Notes under the pieces: model-generated | Databases searched by the model: none | What the model was told of the DNA's origin: nothing | Seen by the model: the letters and a program-made list of their open reading frames with translations, nothing else | Made by a program: the position numbers and the translations under genes | Part shown: piece by piece, positions 24,661 through 34,540 of the stretch | Numbering within the stretch: the stretch's first letter is position 1 | Layout of the letters: every line of letters begins with the position of its first letter | Assembly (NCBI GenBank): GCA_021775455.1 | Contig: JAJFHU010000023.1 | Span: 114,600 to 178,599, forward strand | Length of the DNA: 64,000 nt | Source: Hyphomicrobiales bacterium | GTDB taxonomy: Bacteria; Pseudomonadota; Alphaproteobacteria; Rhizobiales; Rhizobiaceae | Reading direction: 5' to 3'

Positions 24661-25074
24661 ATGGCGCAATTGAGCAAAAAGCCAGATCCCATCGACGTAC
24701 ATGTGGGCAGTCGGGTACGACTTCGGCGGACGATGTTGGGGTTTAGTCAGGAAAAGCTGGGTGAACGATTGGGCATTACTTTCCAGCAGGTGCAAAAATA
24801 CGAAAAAGGTGCAAATCGAATAGGTGCCAGCAGACTCCAGAATATTGCGTCGGTTCTGAATACTCCGATATCATTCTTTTTTGACGATGCTCCCGGGACA
24901 GGCCTGCAAACAAATCATGGTTTTGAAGAAGAAGAAGCGTCCAGTTATGTCGTGAATTTTCTTTCAAGTTCCGAAGGATTGCAGCTCAATCGGGCTTTCA
25001 TAAAGATCAAGGACCCGCAGGTTCGCAAGAAAATTGTTGATCTGGTAAAATCCTTGTCAGATGACCAAGGCTAG
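24661..25074 (+). CDS. XRE-family transcriptional regulator
   Basis: A 137-residue DNA-binding protein. The Cro/CI-type helix-turn-helix is VGSRVRLRRTMLGFSQEKLGERLGITFQQVQKYEKGANRIGASRLQNIASVL, followed by a C-terminal extension seen in alphaproteobacterial homologues. The gene lies between lnt and metK, an arrangement shared by many Rhizobiales, so a role in methionine/SAM control has been an attractive idea but is not proven by sequence. ATG 24661 is chosen over TTG 24655 because GGTGAG at 24649-24654 is 6 nt upstream. Confidence 0.88.
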   Translation: MAQLSKKPDPIDVHVGSRVRLRRTMLGFSQEKLGERLGITFQQVQKYEKGANRIGASRLQNIASVLNTPISFFFDDAPGTGLQTNHGFEEEEASSYVVNFLSSSEGLQLNRAFIKIKDPQVRKKIVDLVKSLSDDQG

Positions 25075-25158
25075 TCGTTGAGCCGCTTCTGTTGAACAAA
25101 TCCAGAGTGCTTCTCATTAACTTTGCTTGTGACTATTTCATTATATTCTTTCATGTGC

Positions 25159-25186
25159 TTGACCTTTGAAACCAAGCCTTTAAAAC
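25159..25186 (+). promoter_or_regulatory. Candidate metK promoter
   Basis: TTGACC at 25159-25164, a 16-nt spacer, then TAAAAC at 25181-25186. Transcription would start near 25193, about 67 nt before the metK ATG. Confidence 0.5.
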
Positions 25187-25202
25187 CCTCCGAGTTCAAA
25201 CA

Positions 25203-25248
25203 TTGACTGCCTCCATGGACTTGTGAAGAAGTCGAATTGTCAACGGAG
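25203..25248 (+). promoter_or_regulatory. Structured metK leader around the Shine-Dalgarno
   Basis: TTGAC (25203-25207) can pair with GTCAA (25239-25243), and inside it GACTT (25218-25222) with AAGTC (25229-25233). CTCC at 25211-25214 within the loop is complementary to GGAG of the Shine-Dalgarno (25245-25248), which would give a pseudoknot hiding the ribosome binding site. CTCCG at 25188-25192 is also complementary to CGGAG but may lie upstream of the transcript start. This resembles the logic, not the sequence, of known SAM-sensing leaders. Confidence 0.4.
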
Positions 25249-25259
25249 TTATTTTCACT

Positions 25260-26537
25260 ATGGCGCGCCAGAATTACGTTTTTACCAGTGAGTCAGTTTC
25301 AGAAGGCCATCCCGACAAGGTTTGTGACCGTATATCAGACGAGATTGTTGACCTTGTATATAGGGAAGCCAAGAAAACAGGCGTGGATCCGTGGACTGTA
25401 AGAGTTGCGGCAGAAACGCTTACAACGACAAACCGTGTCGTCATAGCTGGCGAAGTCAGGGTTCCGGAGACGCTATTCAAGAAAGACAAGTCGGGCACCA
25501 TCGTGAAGGATGCCGCAGGCAATCCTGTTATAGCGCCGGGCCGTTTTCGCTCCGCCGCCCGTCGTGCGATTCGCGATATTGGTTACGAACAGGACGGCTT
25601 CCATTGGAAAACGGCGAAAATTGACGTTCTGTTGCACGCTCAATCTGCTGACATTGCCCAAGGTGTTGACAACTCATCTGACAGGCAAGGCGAAGAAGGC
25701 GCTGGTGACCAGGGCATAATGTTTGGCTATGCCTGTACTGAAACACCAGACCTGATGCCTGCACCGATTTACTACTCTCACAAGATTCTTGAGCTACTTG
25801 CAACTGCACGGAAAACTGGTGAGGGCGATGTCGGCAAACTTGGTCCGGACGCAAAATCTCAGGTCACTGTTCGGTACGAAGATGGCGTGCCGGTTGAGGT
25901 TGCGTCCATCGTACTTTCTACCCAGCATCTCGATGAAAGTTGGGATTCTGCAAAAGTCCGTCAGGTAGTTGAACCCTATATCCGTGAGGCATTGGGTGAT
26001 CTTCCAATCAGCGCAGACTGCGACTGGCATATCAACCCGACCGGCAAGTTTGTTATTGGTGGCCCAGATGGGGATGCTGGCTTGACAGGTCGCAAGATTG
26101 TAGTGGACACTTATGGCGGTGCAGCTCCGCATGGTGGTGGCGCATTTTCCGGCAAGGATACAACCAAGGTTGACCGCTCTGCTGCCTATGCCGCCCGTTA
26201 CCTTGCAAAAAATGTTGTTGCTGCAAAACTTGCAACCAGATGTACTATTCAACTTGCTTATGCAATTGGTGTTGCGCAACCATTGTCAGTTTACGTCGAT
26301 ACACACGGCACAGGTAAAGTGCATGAAAGCGTTCTTGAAGAGGCAATCCGTGAAGCGATGGATCTTTCGCCTACTGGAATTCGTCGCCAGCTGGACCTCA
26401 ACAAACCGATCTATGCGAAGACAGCTGCCTACGGACACTTTGGCCGAAAGCCCGCTCGCACGGGCGCATTTTCATGGGAACGGACTGATCTAGTCAAGGC
26501 GTTGAAGGATGCAGTCAAGGCCGCAAAAACTGCCTGA
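25260..26537 (+). CDS. metK: S-adenosylmethionine synthetase
   Basis: A 425-residue MetK. It has the signature segments [32 protein letters not shown] and the glycine-rich [23 protein letters not shown]. It makes SAM from methionine and ATP, supplying the many methyltransferases and radical-SAM enzymes seen here. It carries a lysine-rich alphaproteobacterial insertion ([22 protein letters not shown]). trmB begins inside its 3' end, with a 29-nt overlap. Confidence 0.97.
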   Translation: MARQNYVFTSESVSEGHPDKVCDRISDEIVDLVYREAKKTGVDPWTVRVAAETLTTTNRVVIAGEVRVPETLFKKDKSGTIVKDAAGNPVIAPGRFRSAARRAIRDIGYEQDGFHWKTAKIDVLLHAQSADIAQGVDNSSDRQGEEGAGDQGIMFGYACTETPDLMPAPIYYSHKILELLATARKTGEGDVGKLGPDAKSQVTVRYEDGVPVEVASIVLSTQHLDESWDSAKVRQVVEPYIREALGDLPISADCDWHINPTGKFVIGGPDGDAGLTGRKIVVDTYGGAAPHGGGAFSGKDTTKVDRSAAYAARYLAKNVVAAKLATRCTIQLAYAIGVAQPLSVYVDTHGTGKVHESVLEEAIREAMDLSPTGIRRQLDLNKPIYAKTAAYGHFGRKPARTGAFSWERTDLVKALKDAVKAAKTA

Positions 26538-27225
26538 TAAAGAGGTAGCTGAACGATCCAGAGGATCATTCTTTGGGCGCCGGAAGGGGCAAAAACTAAG
26601 CCCTGCCCGGCAAGCCCTGTTTGACAATCTTTTACCTCAACTGAGGATAAATCCCGAAACGCAAAAACCAGAAATCCTGAGTAATTGGGTTGGTGATCGG
26701 CAAATCGCCCTGGAGATTGGTTTTGGAGGCGGTGAACACCTCATTCATGAAGCCTCAGAGAATCCGCAAATTGCGTTCATCGGAGTCGAGCCTTTTATCA
26801 ATTCAATGGGCAAGGCCTTGAATGCAATTGATGATCTCGGCCTTGAGAATATCCGGTTGTATGATCAGGACGCGACCCCGCTGTTGGATTGGCTTCCTGA
26901 CAATTGCCTTTCCCGTATTGATCTTCTTTATCCTGATCCCTGGCCCAAGAAACGGCACTGGAAACGCCGCTTTGTCAGTCAATCGAATCTTGTCCGGTTT
27001 TCCCGCGTTTTGAAGCAAGGTGGAATATTCCGTTTTGCTTCAGACATCGAATCTTATGTGAACTGGACCCTTAATCATTGCGATCTGCACCCTTCATTTC
27101 AGTGGACGGCATGTCAGGCTGATGACTGGCGAAGGTCTTGGTCGGGTTGGCCCTCTACCCGATACGAGGCCAAGGCCCTGCGGGAAGGCCGAACGCCTTG
27201 TTACTTGATTTTTGAGCGCGTTTGA
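26509..27225 (+). CDS. trmB: tRNA (guanine-N7)-methyltransferase
   Basis: A 238-residue SAM methyltransferase with TrmB motifs: [13 protein letters not shown] (motif I), FIGVEPF, then [15 protein letters not shown], the tRNA-binding signature. It methylates G46 in the variable loop of tRNA. The metK-trmB pair is common in Alphaproteobacteria. No ATG exists downstream of 26509 before the conserved region, so the 29-nt overlap with metK is likely real or replaced by a non-ATG start just after. Confidence 0.94.
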   Translation: MQSRPQKLPDKEVAERSRGSFFGRRKGQKLSPARQALFDNLLPQLRINPETQKPEILSNWVGDRQIALEIGFGGGEHLIHEASENPQIAFIGVEPFINSMGKALNAIDDLGLENIRLYDQDATPLLDWLPDNCLSRIDLLYPDPWPKKRHWKRRFVSQSNLVRFSRVLKQGGIFRFASDIESYVNWTLNHCDLHPSFQWTACQADDWRRSWSGWPSTRYEAKALREGRTPCYLIFERV

Positions 27226-27269
27226 CGAATGGCGCAAAGCAACTATTGAAATTCACAGGAGACACAACA

Positions 27270-28265
27270 ATGTCGGAAATACATGACCAGTCAATGATGA
27301 ACAATCTATATTGGTGGGGTATTCCAACCTTGTTTCGCACCCCGCACAAACAAGATCCGTCTGACTGTGATGTAGTCTTGGCAGGCGTGCCGCATTCTAC
27401 AGGAAATGGCACAACAGAACGTGATCAGCATTTGGGGCCAAGAGCAGTGCGAAATGTGTCTGCAGTCCTGCGCCGATATCACATGGGATTTCAAGTTGAG
27501 CCTTGGGAAACACTGGAAATTGCGGATATTGGTGACGTTCCGCTCCCTGAAGCAAACGATAACGAAGCCTGTATTCAACGGATAACCGACTATTACTCGA
27601 AAATTGACAAGGCTGGTGCCCGACCGGTTTCAATCGGTGGAGATCATTCAATTACCGGCGGTATTGTACAGGCACTCGGCGGCAAGGGAACAAACCTCGC
27701 CAAGGGTGAGAAAGTCGCATTCCTTCATATGGATGCGCATACGGATGTATTTACCGCAGTTGATCATTTTCTGGGTGCAAAAAAAAGCGCTGCCCATTGG
27801 GGCGCCTATCTGGTCGATCAGGGCCATGTCGACCCAACGAAAAGTGTCCAGATTGGATTGCGTGGACATCCAAGAACTCATGACTGGCTGCAGGGCAGTT
27901 ATGATTATGGTTACAATGTCGTTACCATGGCAGAGTATCGCCAAAGAGCTCTGGAGCACTGGATTGAGTACATCCCCGAAATAATTGGGGACACTCCGCT
28001 TTACATAACATTTGATCTCGATTGTCTGGACCCAACCGCGGCGCCTGGTGTTTCAAATCTCGAGCCGGGAGAACAGGGCTTCATGGTTGACGAAGCAATG
28101 GCGTTGCTACGCTCGGTAAGAGGGCTGAATGTGATTGGCGGTGATGTGGTTTGTCTGATGCCGACGAAAGATCATCGCAATCAAATTACGGCATTAACCG
28201 CCGGTTCGGTAATGTTCGAAATGATCTCGTTGATTGCTGACAACAAGCAGAACGGAATACTTTAA
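27270..28265 (+). CDS. Agmatinase/arginase-family ureohydrolase
   Basis: A 331-residue ureohydrolase with the binuclear manganese ligands in GGDHSITG, LHMDAHTDV and FDLDCLDPTAAPG. The family includes agmatinase (agmatine to putrescine), guanidinobutyrase and arginase; length and the agmatinase-like GLRG segment favour SpeB or guanidinobutyrase. ATG 27270 is used, because AGGAGA at 27257-27262 precedes it by 7 nt; the frame upstream to 27222 overlaps trmB. It is inserted between trmB and rimP, which are usually near each other. A PuuB-like oxidase at 45967 could work in the same polyamine area. Confidence 0.85.
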   Translation: MSEIHDQSMMNNLYWWGIPTLFRTPHKQDPSDCDVVLAGVPHSTGNGTTERDQHLGPRAVRNVSAVLRRYHMGFQVEPWETLEIADIGDVPLPEANDNEACIQRITDYYSKIDKAGARPVSIGGDHSITGGIVQALGGKGTNLAKGEKVAFLHMDAHTDVFTAVDHFLGAKKSAAHWGAYLVDQGHVDPTKSVQIGLRGHPRTHDWLQGSYDYGYNVVTMAEYRQRALEHWIEYIPEIIGDTPLYITFDLDCLDPTAAPGVSNLEPGEQGFMVDEAMALLRSVRGLNVIGGDVVCLMPTKDHRNQITALTAGSVMFEMISLIADNKQNGIL

Positions 28266-28418
28266 CTGGAAACTGCTTCCAAAACTCGGTTTCCGCCCAA
28301 CAACGATCATCGTAATCCTTACTCGGTTTTCGGTGAATGTTGCTTCCAACTGTTGTTCGCGGTTTCCGCTTCTCGGCCACTTGCTTAAAAATTGATCTAT
28401 TCAGTAATCTGATGAGGC

Positions 28419-28447
28419 TTGAAATAGTGGGAGCCCGGGTGTATATA
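28419..28447 (+). promoter_or_regulatory. Promoter of the rimP-nusA-infB operon
   Basis: TTGAAA at 28419-28424, a 17-nt spacer and TATATA at 28442-28447. It is one of the best sigma-70-type promoters in the window. The start of transcription would be near 28454, giving an 87-nt leader before the rimP GTG. Confidence 0.7.
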
Positions 28448-28476
28448 GGGTTCAAATTCTCCGGCATGTTTCGCGA

Positions 28477-28508
28477 GAGTGGGAGCCAGAAGGCACCCGC
28501 TCTTTTTT
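28477..28508 (+). terminator. Intrinsic terminator inside the rimP leader (putative attenuator)
   Basis: GAGTGGG (28477-28483) pairs with CCCGCTC (28496-28502, one G-T pair), an inner GCC/GGC helix closes an AGAA loop, and TTTTTT follows at 28503-28508. It lies between a good promoter and the rimP start, so it should end transcription early unless read through. Leaders of this kind upstream of rimP have been proposed in other Proteobacteria. Confidence 0.7.
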
Positions 28509-28540
28509 AATGTCTGGATTGCAAGAGGATAAAATCTGGC

Positions 28541-29152
28541 GTGAGAGAAAAACGCACCATCATAGAAACCGGTATTGATGCCCGTATTGCAACGATTGTT
28601 GAGCCGGAGATTGAAGCAATGGGGTTTCGTTTGGTCCGGGTAAGGTTATCCGGTGCAAATGGCCTGACTCTTCAAATCATGGCAGAACGCCCGGATGGCA
28701 TGATCAGTGTTGGAGAATGTGAGAGTATATCAAGGGCAATCGGTCCAATTCTCGACGTTGAAGACCCGGTAGACAGTGCTTATCACCTGGAAATTTCCTC
28801 ACCTGGAATTGACCGGCCACTGGTCAGAATATCTGATTTTGAAAGCTGGACTGGATATGTCGCCAAGCTGGAAACCAGGCAGTTGATCAATGGCCGCAAG
28901 CGGTACAAGGGCACAATAATCTCGGTGGACGGGGAAAACATAACTTTCCGTCGTGTAGTGGATAAAGATGATGAAACCCCAGAATTCACGTTACCAATTG
29001 GTGAAATACAGGAAGCCAGATTGATTTTAAGCGACGAATTGATCAACGAAGCTTTGAAGCGGGACAAGGAACTGCGCAAGGCAAACGGCATTGAAGATAA
29101 TAAGCTTGATGAGATTGAAGATGCCGGCAGCGGCAATGAAACGAAACACTAA
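28541..29152 (+). CDS. rimP: Ribosome maturation factor RimP
   Basis: A 203-residue protein. The conserved region GFRLVRVRLSGANGLTLQIMAERPDGMISVGECESISRAIGPILDVEDPVDSAYHLEISSPGIDRPL is the RimP N-terminal domain, followed by an Sm-like C-terminal domain and an acidic tail. RimP assists 30S assembly, in particular of the S12-containing body. The start is GTG 28541, 11 nt after GAGGA; there is no competing ATG in frame. It begins the rimP-nusA-ylxR-infB-rbfA-truB operon. Confidence 0.95.
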   Translation: MREKRTIIETGIDARIATIVEPEIEAMGFRLVRVRLSGANGLTLQIMAERPDGMISVGECESISRAIGPILDVEDPVDSAYHLEISSPGIDRPLVRISDFESWTGYVAKLETRQLINGRKRYKGTIISVDGENITFRRVVDKDDETPEFTLPIGEIQEARLILSDELINEALKRDKELRKANGIEDNKLDEIEDAGSGNETKH

Positions 29153-29199
29153 TTACCCGGCCAGCAAAAACTGGCTTGGAACCTAAGCAGGAGAATGAA

Positions 29200-30834
29200 A
29201 TGGCTGTCAGTGCAAACAGACTGGAACTTTTGCAGATTGCAGATGCAGTTGCGCGGGAAAAGTCGATCGACAAGGAAATTGTCATGTCCGCCATGGCTGA
29301 TGCTATCGAAAAGGCAGCCCGTTCTCGCTACGGCATGGAAACCAATGTTCATGCCGAGGTCAATCCGAAAACCGGTGACATTAACCTGAAACGCTTGTTG
29401 GAAGTTGTCGAACAAGTTGATGACCACACCACCCAGATTTCCCTGGAACTTGCTCGTGACAAGGAACCAACTGCTGAGCTTGGTGACTATATTTCCGAAC
29501 CACTTCCGCCAATGGATTTCGGACGCATCGCGGCACAGTCCGCAAAGCAGGTAATAGTTCAAAAGGTTCGTGATGCTGAACGTGAACGACAGTTTGAGGA
29601 GTTCAAGGACCGCAGCGGCGAGATCGTCAACGGTTCTGTCAAGCGTGTTGAATATGGAAATGTGATAGTCGACCTTGGCAGGGGCGAGGCAATTATCCGC
29701 CGGGATGAAACCATCCCCCGTGAGAATTTTCGTTATGGTGATCGTGTTCGAGCATATCTTTATGACGTACGTCGTGAGCAGCGCGGTCCGCAGATATTCT
29801 TGTCACGTACTCATCCTGCATTCATGTCCAAACTTTTTGCCATGGAGGTTCCCGAAATCTATGACGGTATTATCGAAATAAAGTCTGTGGCACGGGATCC
29901 GGGATCACGAGCCAAAATTGCTGTGATTTCAAATGATTCATCAATTGACCCGGTTGGAGCTTGTGTCGGTATGCGTGGTTCACGTGTTCAGGCCGTAGTC
30001 GGCGAATTACAGGGTGAGAAAATTGACATCATTCCATGGTCACCTGATCCGGCAAGTTTCATCGTGAACGCATTGCAGCCAGCCGAAGTCGCCAAAGTCG
30101 TTTTGGATGAAGAAGCGGAGCGTATTGACGTTGTGGTGCCGGATGATCAGCTCTCTCTGGCGATTGGTCGCCGTGGACAAAATGTTCGCCTGGCGTCACA
30201 GCTAACCGGTTGGGACATTGATATCATGACTGAGTTGGAGGAGAGTGAACGTCGCCAGCAGGAGTTCGAAACCAGTACCAACGTATTCACAGAAGCTCTG
30301 AATGTGGATGAGATGGTCGCACAACTTCTCGCATCTGAAGGCTTTTCAAATGTTGAAGAAGTGGCATTTGTTGAAGCCCTTGAAATAGCATCCATTGAGG
30401 GATTTGATGATGAAACCGCCGACGAGTTGCAAGCTCGGGCTCGCGAACATCTGGAGCGAATAGAATCTGAACTGGATGAAGAGCGCAAGAAACTTGGTGT
30501 TGCTGATGACCTTCAGCAGATAAATGGTCTGACCACTCCAATGCTGGTTACTCTCGGCAAAGGAGATATCAAGACGTTGGATGATTTTGCCGGGTGTGCT
30601 GCTGATGATTTGATTGGCTGGAACGAGCGCAAAGATGGCGAAACAACACGTTTTCCTGGAATCCTTGACAGTTTCAACATCCCGCGCGCGGATGCCGACC
30701 AGATGGTCATGGATGCTCGCATCAAGGCCGGTTGGGTAACTGAAGAAGAGCTGGCCGCTGCCAATGAGGTGGAAGAAGATGTTGAAGAAATTATAGAACA
30801 GGAGCCAGAGAAAAAGCCTGGACGAATTTTCTAG
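29200..30834 (+). CDS. nusA: Transcription termination/antitermination factor NusA
   Basis: A 544-residue NusA with the expected order: N-terminal RNA-polymerase-binding domain, S1 domain (VNGSVKRVEYGNVIVDLGRGEAIIR), two KH domains (DPVGACVGMRGSRVQAVVGEL and LAIGRRGQNVRLASQLTGWDI) and C-terminal helical acidic repeats. It controls pausing, intrinsic termination and antitermination. The start is ATG 29200 with AGGAG at 29189-29193; the ORF upstream to 29176 is rejected. NusA could itself act on the rimP leader terminator, as a feedback loop. Confidence 0.97.
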   Translation: MAVSANRLELLQIADAVAREKSIDKEIVMSAMADAIEKAARSRYGMETNVHAEVNPKTGDINLKRLLEVVEQVDDHTTQISLELARDKEPTAELGDYISEPLPPMDFGRIAAQSAKQVIVQKVRDAERERQFEEFKDRSGEIVNGSVKRVEYGNVIVDLGRGEAIIRRDETIPRENFRYGDRVRAYLYDVRREQRGPQIFLSRTHPAFMSKLFAMEVPEIYDGIIEIKSVARDPGSRAKIAVISNDSSIDPVGACVGMRGSRVQAVVGELQGEKIDIIPWSPDPASFIVNALQPAEVAKVVLDEEAERIDVVVPDDQLSLAIGRRGQNVRLASQLTGWDIDIMTELEESERRQQEFETSTNVFTEALNVDEMVAQLLASEGFSNVEEVAFVEALEIASIEGFDDETADELQARAREHLERIESELDEERKKLGVADDLQQINGLTTPMLVTLGKGDIKTLDDFAGCAADDLIGWNERKDGETTRFPGILDSFNIPRADADQMVMDARIKAGWVTEEELAAANEVEEDVEEIIEQEPEKKPGRIF

Positions 30835-30860
30835 GTTTCCAGAAAATCGGACGATTGTTG

Positions 30861-31472
30861 ATGCATCGGGATGAAAAAATGAATCCGCGCACCTGCATAG
30901 TCTGCCGTCAGGAAAAAACAACCGATGATATGATCCGGTTTGTTTTGGATCCCGATGGTAATGTGGTTCCCGATCTGAAACGAAACCTTCCCGGTCGTGG
31001 TGTTTGGGTCAGCGCCAACAGGGCATGCGTTGATGAAGCGGTACGGAAATGTTTGTTTAACCGGGGGTTCCTCCAGCCAGTAAAAGCTGGTGAGGAACTC
31101 GGAAGCCTGATTGACAAATTACTGTTCCAGAATTCTCTTTCAGCAGTTTCCATGGCGAAGAAGGCCGGACTGGTAGTGAATGGAAAGGCAAAAGTCGAAA
31201 AAGCGATCGCTGGCGGTAAAATTGTACTGCTCATTCATGCAAGCGATGCGGCAGCTGACGGTGTAGAAAAACTGGAGAGAATGGTTAAGGGCTTGCAACT
31301 GGATACGGAAAATTCTGTCGAAATCTGCAACCTGTGGACCGGGGAACAACTGGATAAGGCGCTGGGTGGATCAAATATGGTTCATTTGGCGGTTGAGGGC
31401 GGTAATGCTGCGGATCATTTGATTGCGAGTATCAGGTGTCTGCTGCAGTATCGAATAGCAACACTGGACTGA
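30861..31472 (+). CDS. YlxR/L7Ae-type RNA-binding protein
   Basis: A 203-residue two-domain protein. The N-terminal YlxR (DUF448) domain has RTCIVCRQEKTTDDMIRFV and the LPGRGVWVSA segment; the C-terminal half (SLSAVSMAKKAGLVVNGKAKVEKAIAGGKIVLLIHASDAAADGVEKL) is an L7Ae/L30e-like fold. Such fusions between nusA and infB are usual in Alphaproteobacteria and are thought to bind RNA in transcription or ribosome processes. ATG 30861 is used; ATG 30879 is an alternative. The spacing to infB is 95 nt. Confidence 0.87.
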   Translation: MHRDEKMNPRTCIVCRQEKTTDDMIRFVLDPDGNVVPDLKRNLPGRGVWVSANRACVDEAVRKCLFNRGFLQPVKAGEELGSLIDKLLFQNSLSAVSMAKKAGLVVNGKAKVEKAIAGGKIVLLIHASDAAADGVEKLERMVKGLQLDTENSVEICNLWTGEQLDKALGGSNMVHLAVEGGNAADHLIASIRCLLQYRIATLD

Positions 31473-31567
31473 AAAATTAGCGGTTTGAGCGTAATTTCAA
31501 ACAAAGGACTGGATTTTATTGATCAGAGGGTCCAAAAAGCCGCCAACAGCAAGGAACTAGGCACGGT

Positions 31568-34075
31568 ATGAGCGAAAACGAAGGCGGCGACAAGGAAGCC
31601 GGCACAGAAAAGAAGAAGACATTGTCATTGCGAGGCGGCGGTCTTTCGCAGGGAACAGTGCGCCAAAATTTCTCTCACGGCCGAACCAAATCTGTTGTTG
31701 TGGAAACACGCAAGAGACGGATTGCAAAACCTACCGACAATGTAATCGTCGAGGAGAAGAAGCCTGCACCGAAGGTAGAACCGGCAAAGGTTGAAAAGCC
31801 GGTTGAGGAAGAAACTGCGGCGGCTTCCAACCTGTCCGACAGTGAACTCGAAGCCAGAAAACGGGCGCTGGAAGAAGCCAGGGTTCGCGAAGTAGAAGAT
31901 CGTGAACGCGAAGCTGAGAACGAAAAGCGGCGCGAAAAGGAAGATACAGACCGGACCAAACGCAAGGAAGAAGAAGCGCGGGAAGTAGCTGAAAGCGAAG
32001 AACAACTGCGCATTGCTGCTGCTGAGGCTGCAGCCGCAGTTGAAGCCGCTGCCGCCAAGGAAGAGGCAACCGGAGCCAAGTCTGTTTCGCGCGATGAGCC
32101 CAAGGCCAAGGAATTAAAGCCGTTTGAACGCAAAAAACCGGAAGAGCCGGCAAAACCTGCTCGACCAAAGACAGATGACCGCCGCCGGACAAAACTCACC
32201 CTTTCCAACGCGCTGGATGAGGATGGTGGAAAACGCGGCCCATCATTGGCCGCACTTCGGCGCCGTCAGGAAAAGGCAAAACGCGCAGCTCAGCAAACAG
32301 GTCCACGTGAAAAGGTTTCACGTGAAGTGCAGTTGCCGGAAACCATTACCATCCAGGAACTTGCAAACCGCATGTCTGAACGTTCCGTCGATGTCATCAA
32401 ACACCTCATGAAAGAGGGACAGATGATGAAACCGGGTGATATTATTGATGCCGATACGTCAGAACTGATCGCAGGCGAATTTGGTCACACAGTCCGCCGT
32501 GTTTCTGATTCGGATATTGAGGAAGGTATCTTTGATCAACTGGACGCTGACAAGGATCTGAAATCTCGTCCGCCGGTTGTAACCATTATGGGTCACGTCG
32601 ACCACGGCAAGACTTCACTTCTTGACGCTATACGAAGTGCTAACGTCGTATCCGGTGAGGCCGGTGGAATTACCCAACATATTGGGGCCTATCAGGTCGA
32701 AAAAAATGGAAACCTGATTTCCTTCATTGATACTCCAGGTCACGAAGCATTTACCTCCATGAGGGCTCGTGGTGCACAAATTACAGACATTGCGATTTTG
32801 GTGGTAGCAGCCGACGATGGTGTCATGCCACAAACCATTGAATCAATTAATCACGCCAAAGCTGCGGGGGTTCCGATAATTGTAGCGGTCAACAAGATTG
32901 ACAAGCCAGCCGCTGATCCGGGCAAGGTAAAAACCGAACTCCTGCAACATGAAGTTTTTGTGGAATCCCTGGGTGGTGAAACACTTGAAATTGAAGTTTC
33001 TGCAACCGAAGGCACCAATCTGGACAAACTGTTGGAAGCTGTGCTGCTTCAGGCAGAACTGCTCGATTTGAAGGCTAATCCAGATCGCCCTGGTGAAGGC
33101 GTTGTTGTTGAATCCGAACTCGACAAGGGTCGCGGACCGGTAGCAACGGTGCTGGTTAATCGTGGAACGCTCAGAACCGGTGACATTGTTATCGCCGGTG
33201 ACGAATGGGGCAAGATCCGTGCATTGGTTGATGATCACGGCAACAAGATTGAAGAAGCGACACCATCAATGCCTGTCGAGGTCCTGGGCCTCAATGGAGC
33301 GCCATCTGCGGGAGACCGAATCGGCGTTGTGGAAAATGAAGCCCGTGCCCGTGAAATTTCGGAGTATCGCCAGCGCTTGTCCCGTGAAAAGGCTGTTGCA
33401 AAGGCGGCTGGTTCGCGTGGATCACTTGAGCAAATGATGACACAGCTTCAAACCACCGAAGTGAGTGAAGCAGCGATTGTATTGAAAGCCGACGTTCAAG
33501 GTTCATGTGAAGCGATAATTCAGGCGCTGGAAAAGCTCAACACTGAGGAAGTAATAGCTCGCGTTATTCATTCCGGAGTGGGCGGTATTACAGAGTCAGA
33601 CGTGGCACTGGCAACTGCATCAAATGCACCAATTCTGGCGTTTAACGTTCGCGCAAACAAACAGGCACGCGAGGCTGCAGAAGTTGAAGGCATTGAAATC
33701 CGTTACTACTCTATCATCTACGATCTTGTGGATGACATTAAAGCGGTCATGTCGGGAATGTTGGCGCCAGAGCGTCGTGAAACGTTCCTCGGATATGCGG
33801 AAGTACTCGAAGTCTTCAACGTGTCCAAAGTCGGGAAGGTTGCCGGTTGTCGGGTCACAGAAGGCAAGGTTGAGCGCGGTTCAGGTGTCCGTTTGCTGCG
33901 CGATGATGTGGTCATTCACGAAGGTAAGCTATCCACGCTGAAGCGCTTCAAGGATGAAGTATCCGAAGTGCCGGGTGGTCAGGAATGCGGCATGGCCTTT
34001 GAAAACTATCAGGATATTCGTGAAGGCGATGTGATCGAATGCTTCCGTGTGGAGCACGTGGAACGCTCGCTCTAG
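31568..34075 (+). CDS. infB: Translation initiation factor IF-2
   Basis: An 835-residue IF-2. The first 250 residues are charged and alanine-rich with a long predicted coiled helix ([18 protein letters not shown] and so on), then IF-2N, then the GTPase with G1 [13 protein letters not shown]3 DTPGHEAF and G4 NKID. Domains II to IV follow, ending in the initiator-tRNA-binding C2 domain. It places formylmethionyl-tRNA on the 30S subunit. Opposite-strand open frames across the repetitive N-terminal half are compositional artefacts. Confidence 0.97.
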   Translation: MSENEGGDKEAGTEKKKTLSLRGGGLSQGTVRQNFSHGRTKSVVVETRKRRIAKPTDNVIVEEKKPAPKVEPAKVEKPVEEETAAASNLSDSELEARKRALEEARVREVEDREREAENEKRREKEDTDRTKRKEEEAREVAESEEQLRIAAAEAAAAVEAAAAKEEATGAKSVSRDEPKAKELKPFERKKPEEPAKPARPKTDDRRRTKLTLSNALDEDGGKRGPSLAALRRRQEKAKRAAQQTGPREKVSREVQLPETITIQELANRMSERSVDVIKHLMKEGQMMKPGDIIDADTSELIAGEFGHTVRRVSDSDIEEGIFDQLDADKDLKSRPPVVTIMGHVDHGKTSLLDAIRSANVVSGEAGGITQHIGAYQVEKNGNLISFIDTPGHEAFTSMRARGAQITDIAILVVAADDGVMPQTIESINHAKAAGVPIIVAVNKIDKPAADPGKVKTELLQHEVFVESLGGETLEIEVSATEGTNLDKLLEAVLLQAELLDLKANPDRPGEGVVVESELDKGRGPVATVLVNRGTLRTGDIVIAGDEWGKIRALVDDHGNKIEEATPSMPVEVLGLNGAPSAGDRIGVVENEARAREISEYRQRLSREKAVAKAAGSRGSLEQMMTQLQTTEVSEAAIVLKADVQGSCEAIIQALEKLNTEEVIARVIHSGVGGITESDVALATASNAPILAFNVRANKQAREAAEVEGIEIRYYSIIYDLVDDIKAVMSGMLAPERRETFLGYAEVLEVFNVSKVGKVAGCRVTEGKVERGSGVRLLRDDVVIHEGKLSTLKRFKDEVSEVPGGQECGMAFENYQDIREGDVIECFRVEHVERSL

Positions 34076-34094
34076 GAAATCAAATTATATTTTT

Positions 34095-34115
34095 CATCCG
34101 GTCCAATCCCGGATG
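34095..34115 (+). other. Hairpin in the infB-rbfA gap
   Basis: CATCCGG and CCGGATG form a perfect 7-bp stem around a 7-nt loop, starting 20 nt after the infB stop. There is no T run after it, so it looks more like an RNA-processing or stability element than a terminator. Confidence 0.45.
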
Positions 34116-34135
34116 GGAAATACAGGGCAAACTCA

Positions 34136-34540
34136 ATGGCAAAGAATTTAGACAGGGGCAAAGGCCCTTCACAACGACAGTTGCGTGTTGGTGAATTGGT
34201 TCGTCATGCGCTGACACAAATTCTGCAGCGCGGCGAGATTTCTGATGACGAAATTACCGGCGTTGTACTGTCAGTGTCCGAAGTTTCCATGTCACCCGAC
34301 TTGAAGCATGCAACGGCGTACATTACGCCGTTGGGTGATGGTGATGCCGGAGCAATCGCGCGAGCCCTTAACAGTCACGCAAAGTTTATCCGCGGACAGC
34401 TCACACCTCATCTTCGGCAAATGAAATTCATGCCTGATGTGAAATTCCGGGCCGACACCAGTTTTGACAATTACTCGAAGATTGATGCGTTGCTGAAGTC
34501 ACCCGAAGTAAAGCGCGACCTGGAAAGCGATGATCGATGA
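34136..34540 (+). CDS. rbfA: Ribosome-binding factor A
   Basis: A 134-residue KH-fold protein: [47 protein letters not shown], and the C-terminal [21 protein letters not shown]. RbfA binds the 30S subunit during late maturation and cold adaptation. Its stop overlaps the truB start by 4 nt (ATGA), which argues for translational coupling. Confidence 0.95.
   Translation: MAKNLDRGKGPSQRQLRVGELVRHALTQILQRGEISDDEITGVVLSVSEVSMSPDLKHATAYITPLGDGDAGAIARALNSHAKFIRGQLTPHLRQMKFMPDVKFRADTSFDNYSKIDALLKSPEVKRDLESDDR

Noticed and set aside
25075..25259. SAM-II, SAM-V or SAM/SAH riboswitch consensus before metK
   Set aside because: None of the conserved sequence blocks I can recall for these families could be matched; only a generic fold with SD pairing was found, reported separately as a candidate.
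31625..32208. Antisense open frames opposite the infB N-terminal half (up to 177 codons)
   Set aside because: They mirror the repetitive Glu/Ala/Arg codons of IF-2, are Ser- or Pro-rich without homologue, and have no ribosome site.
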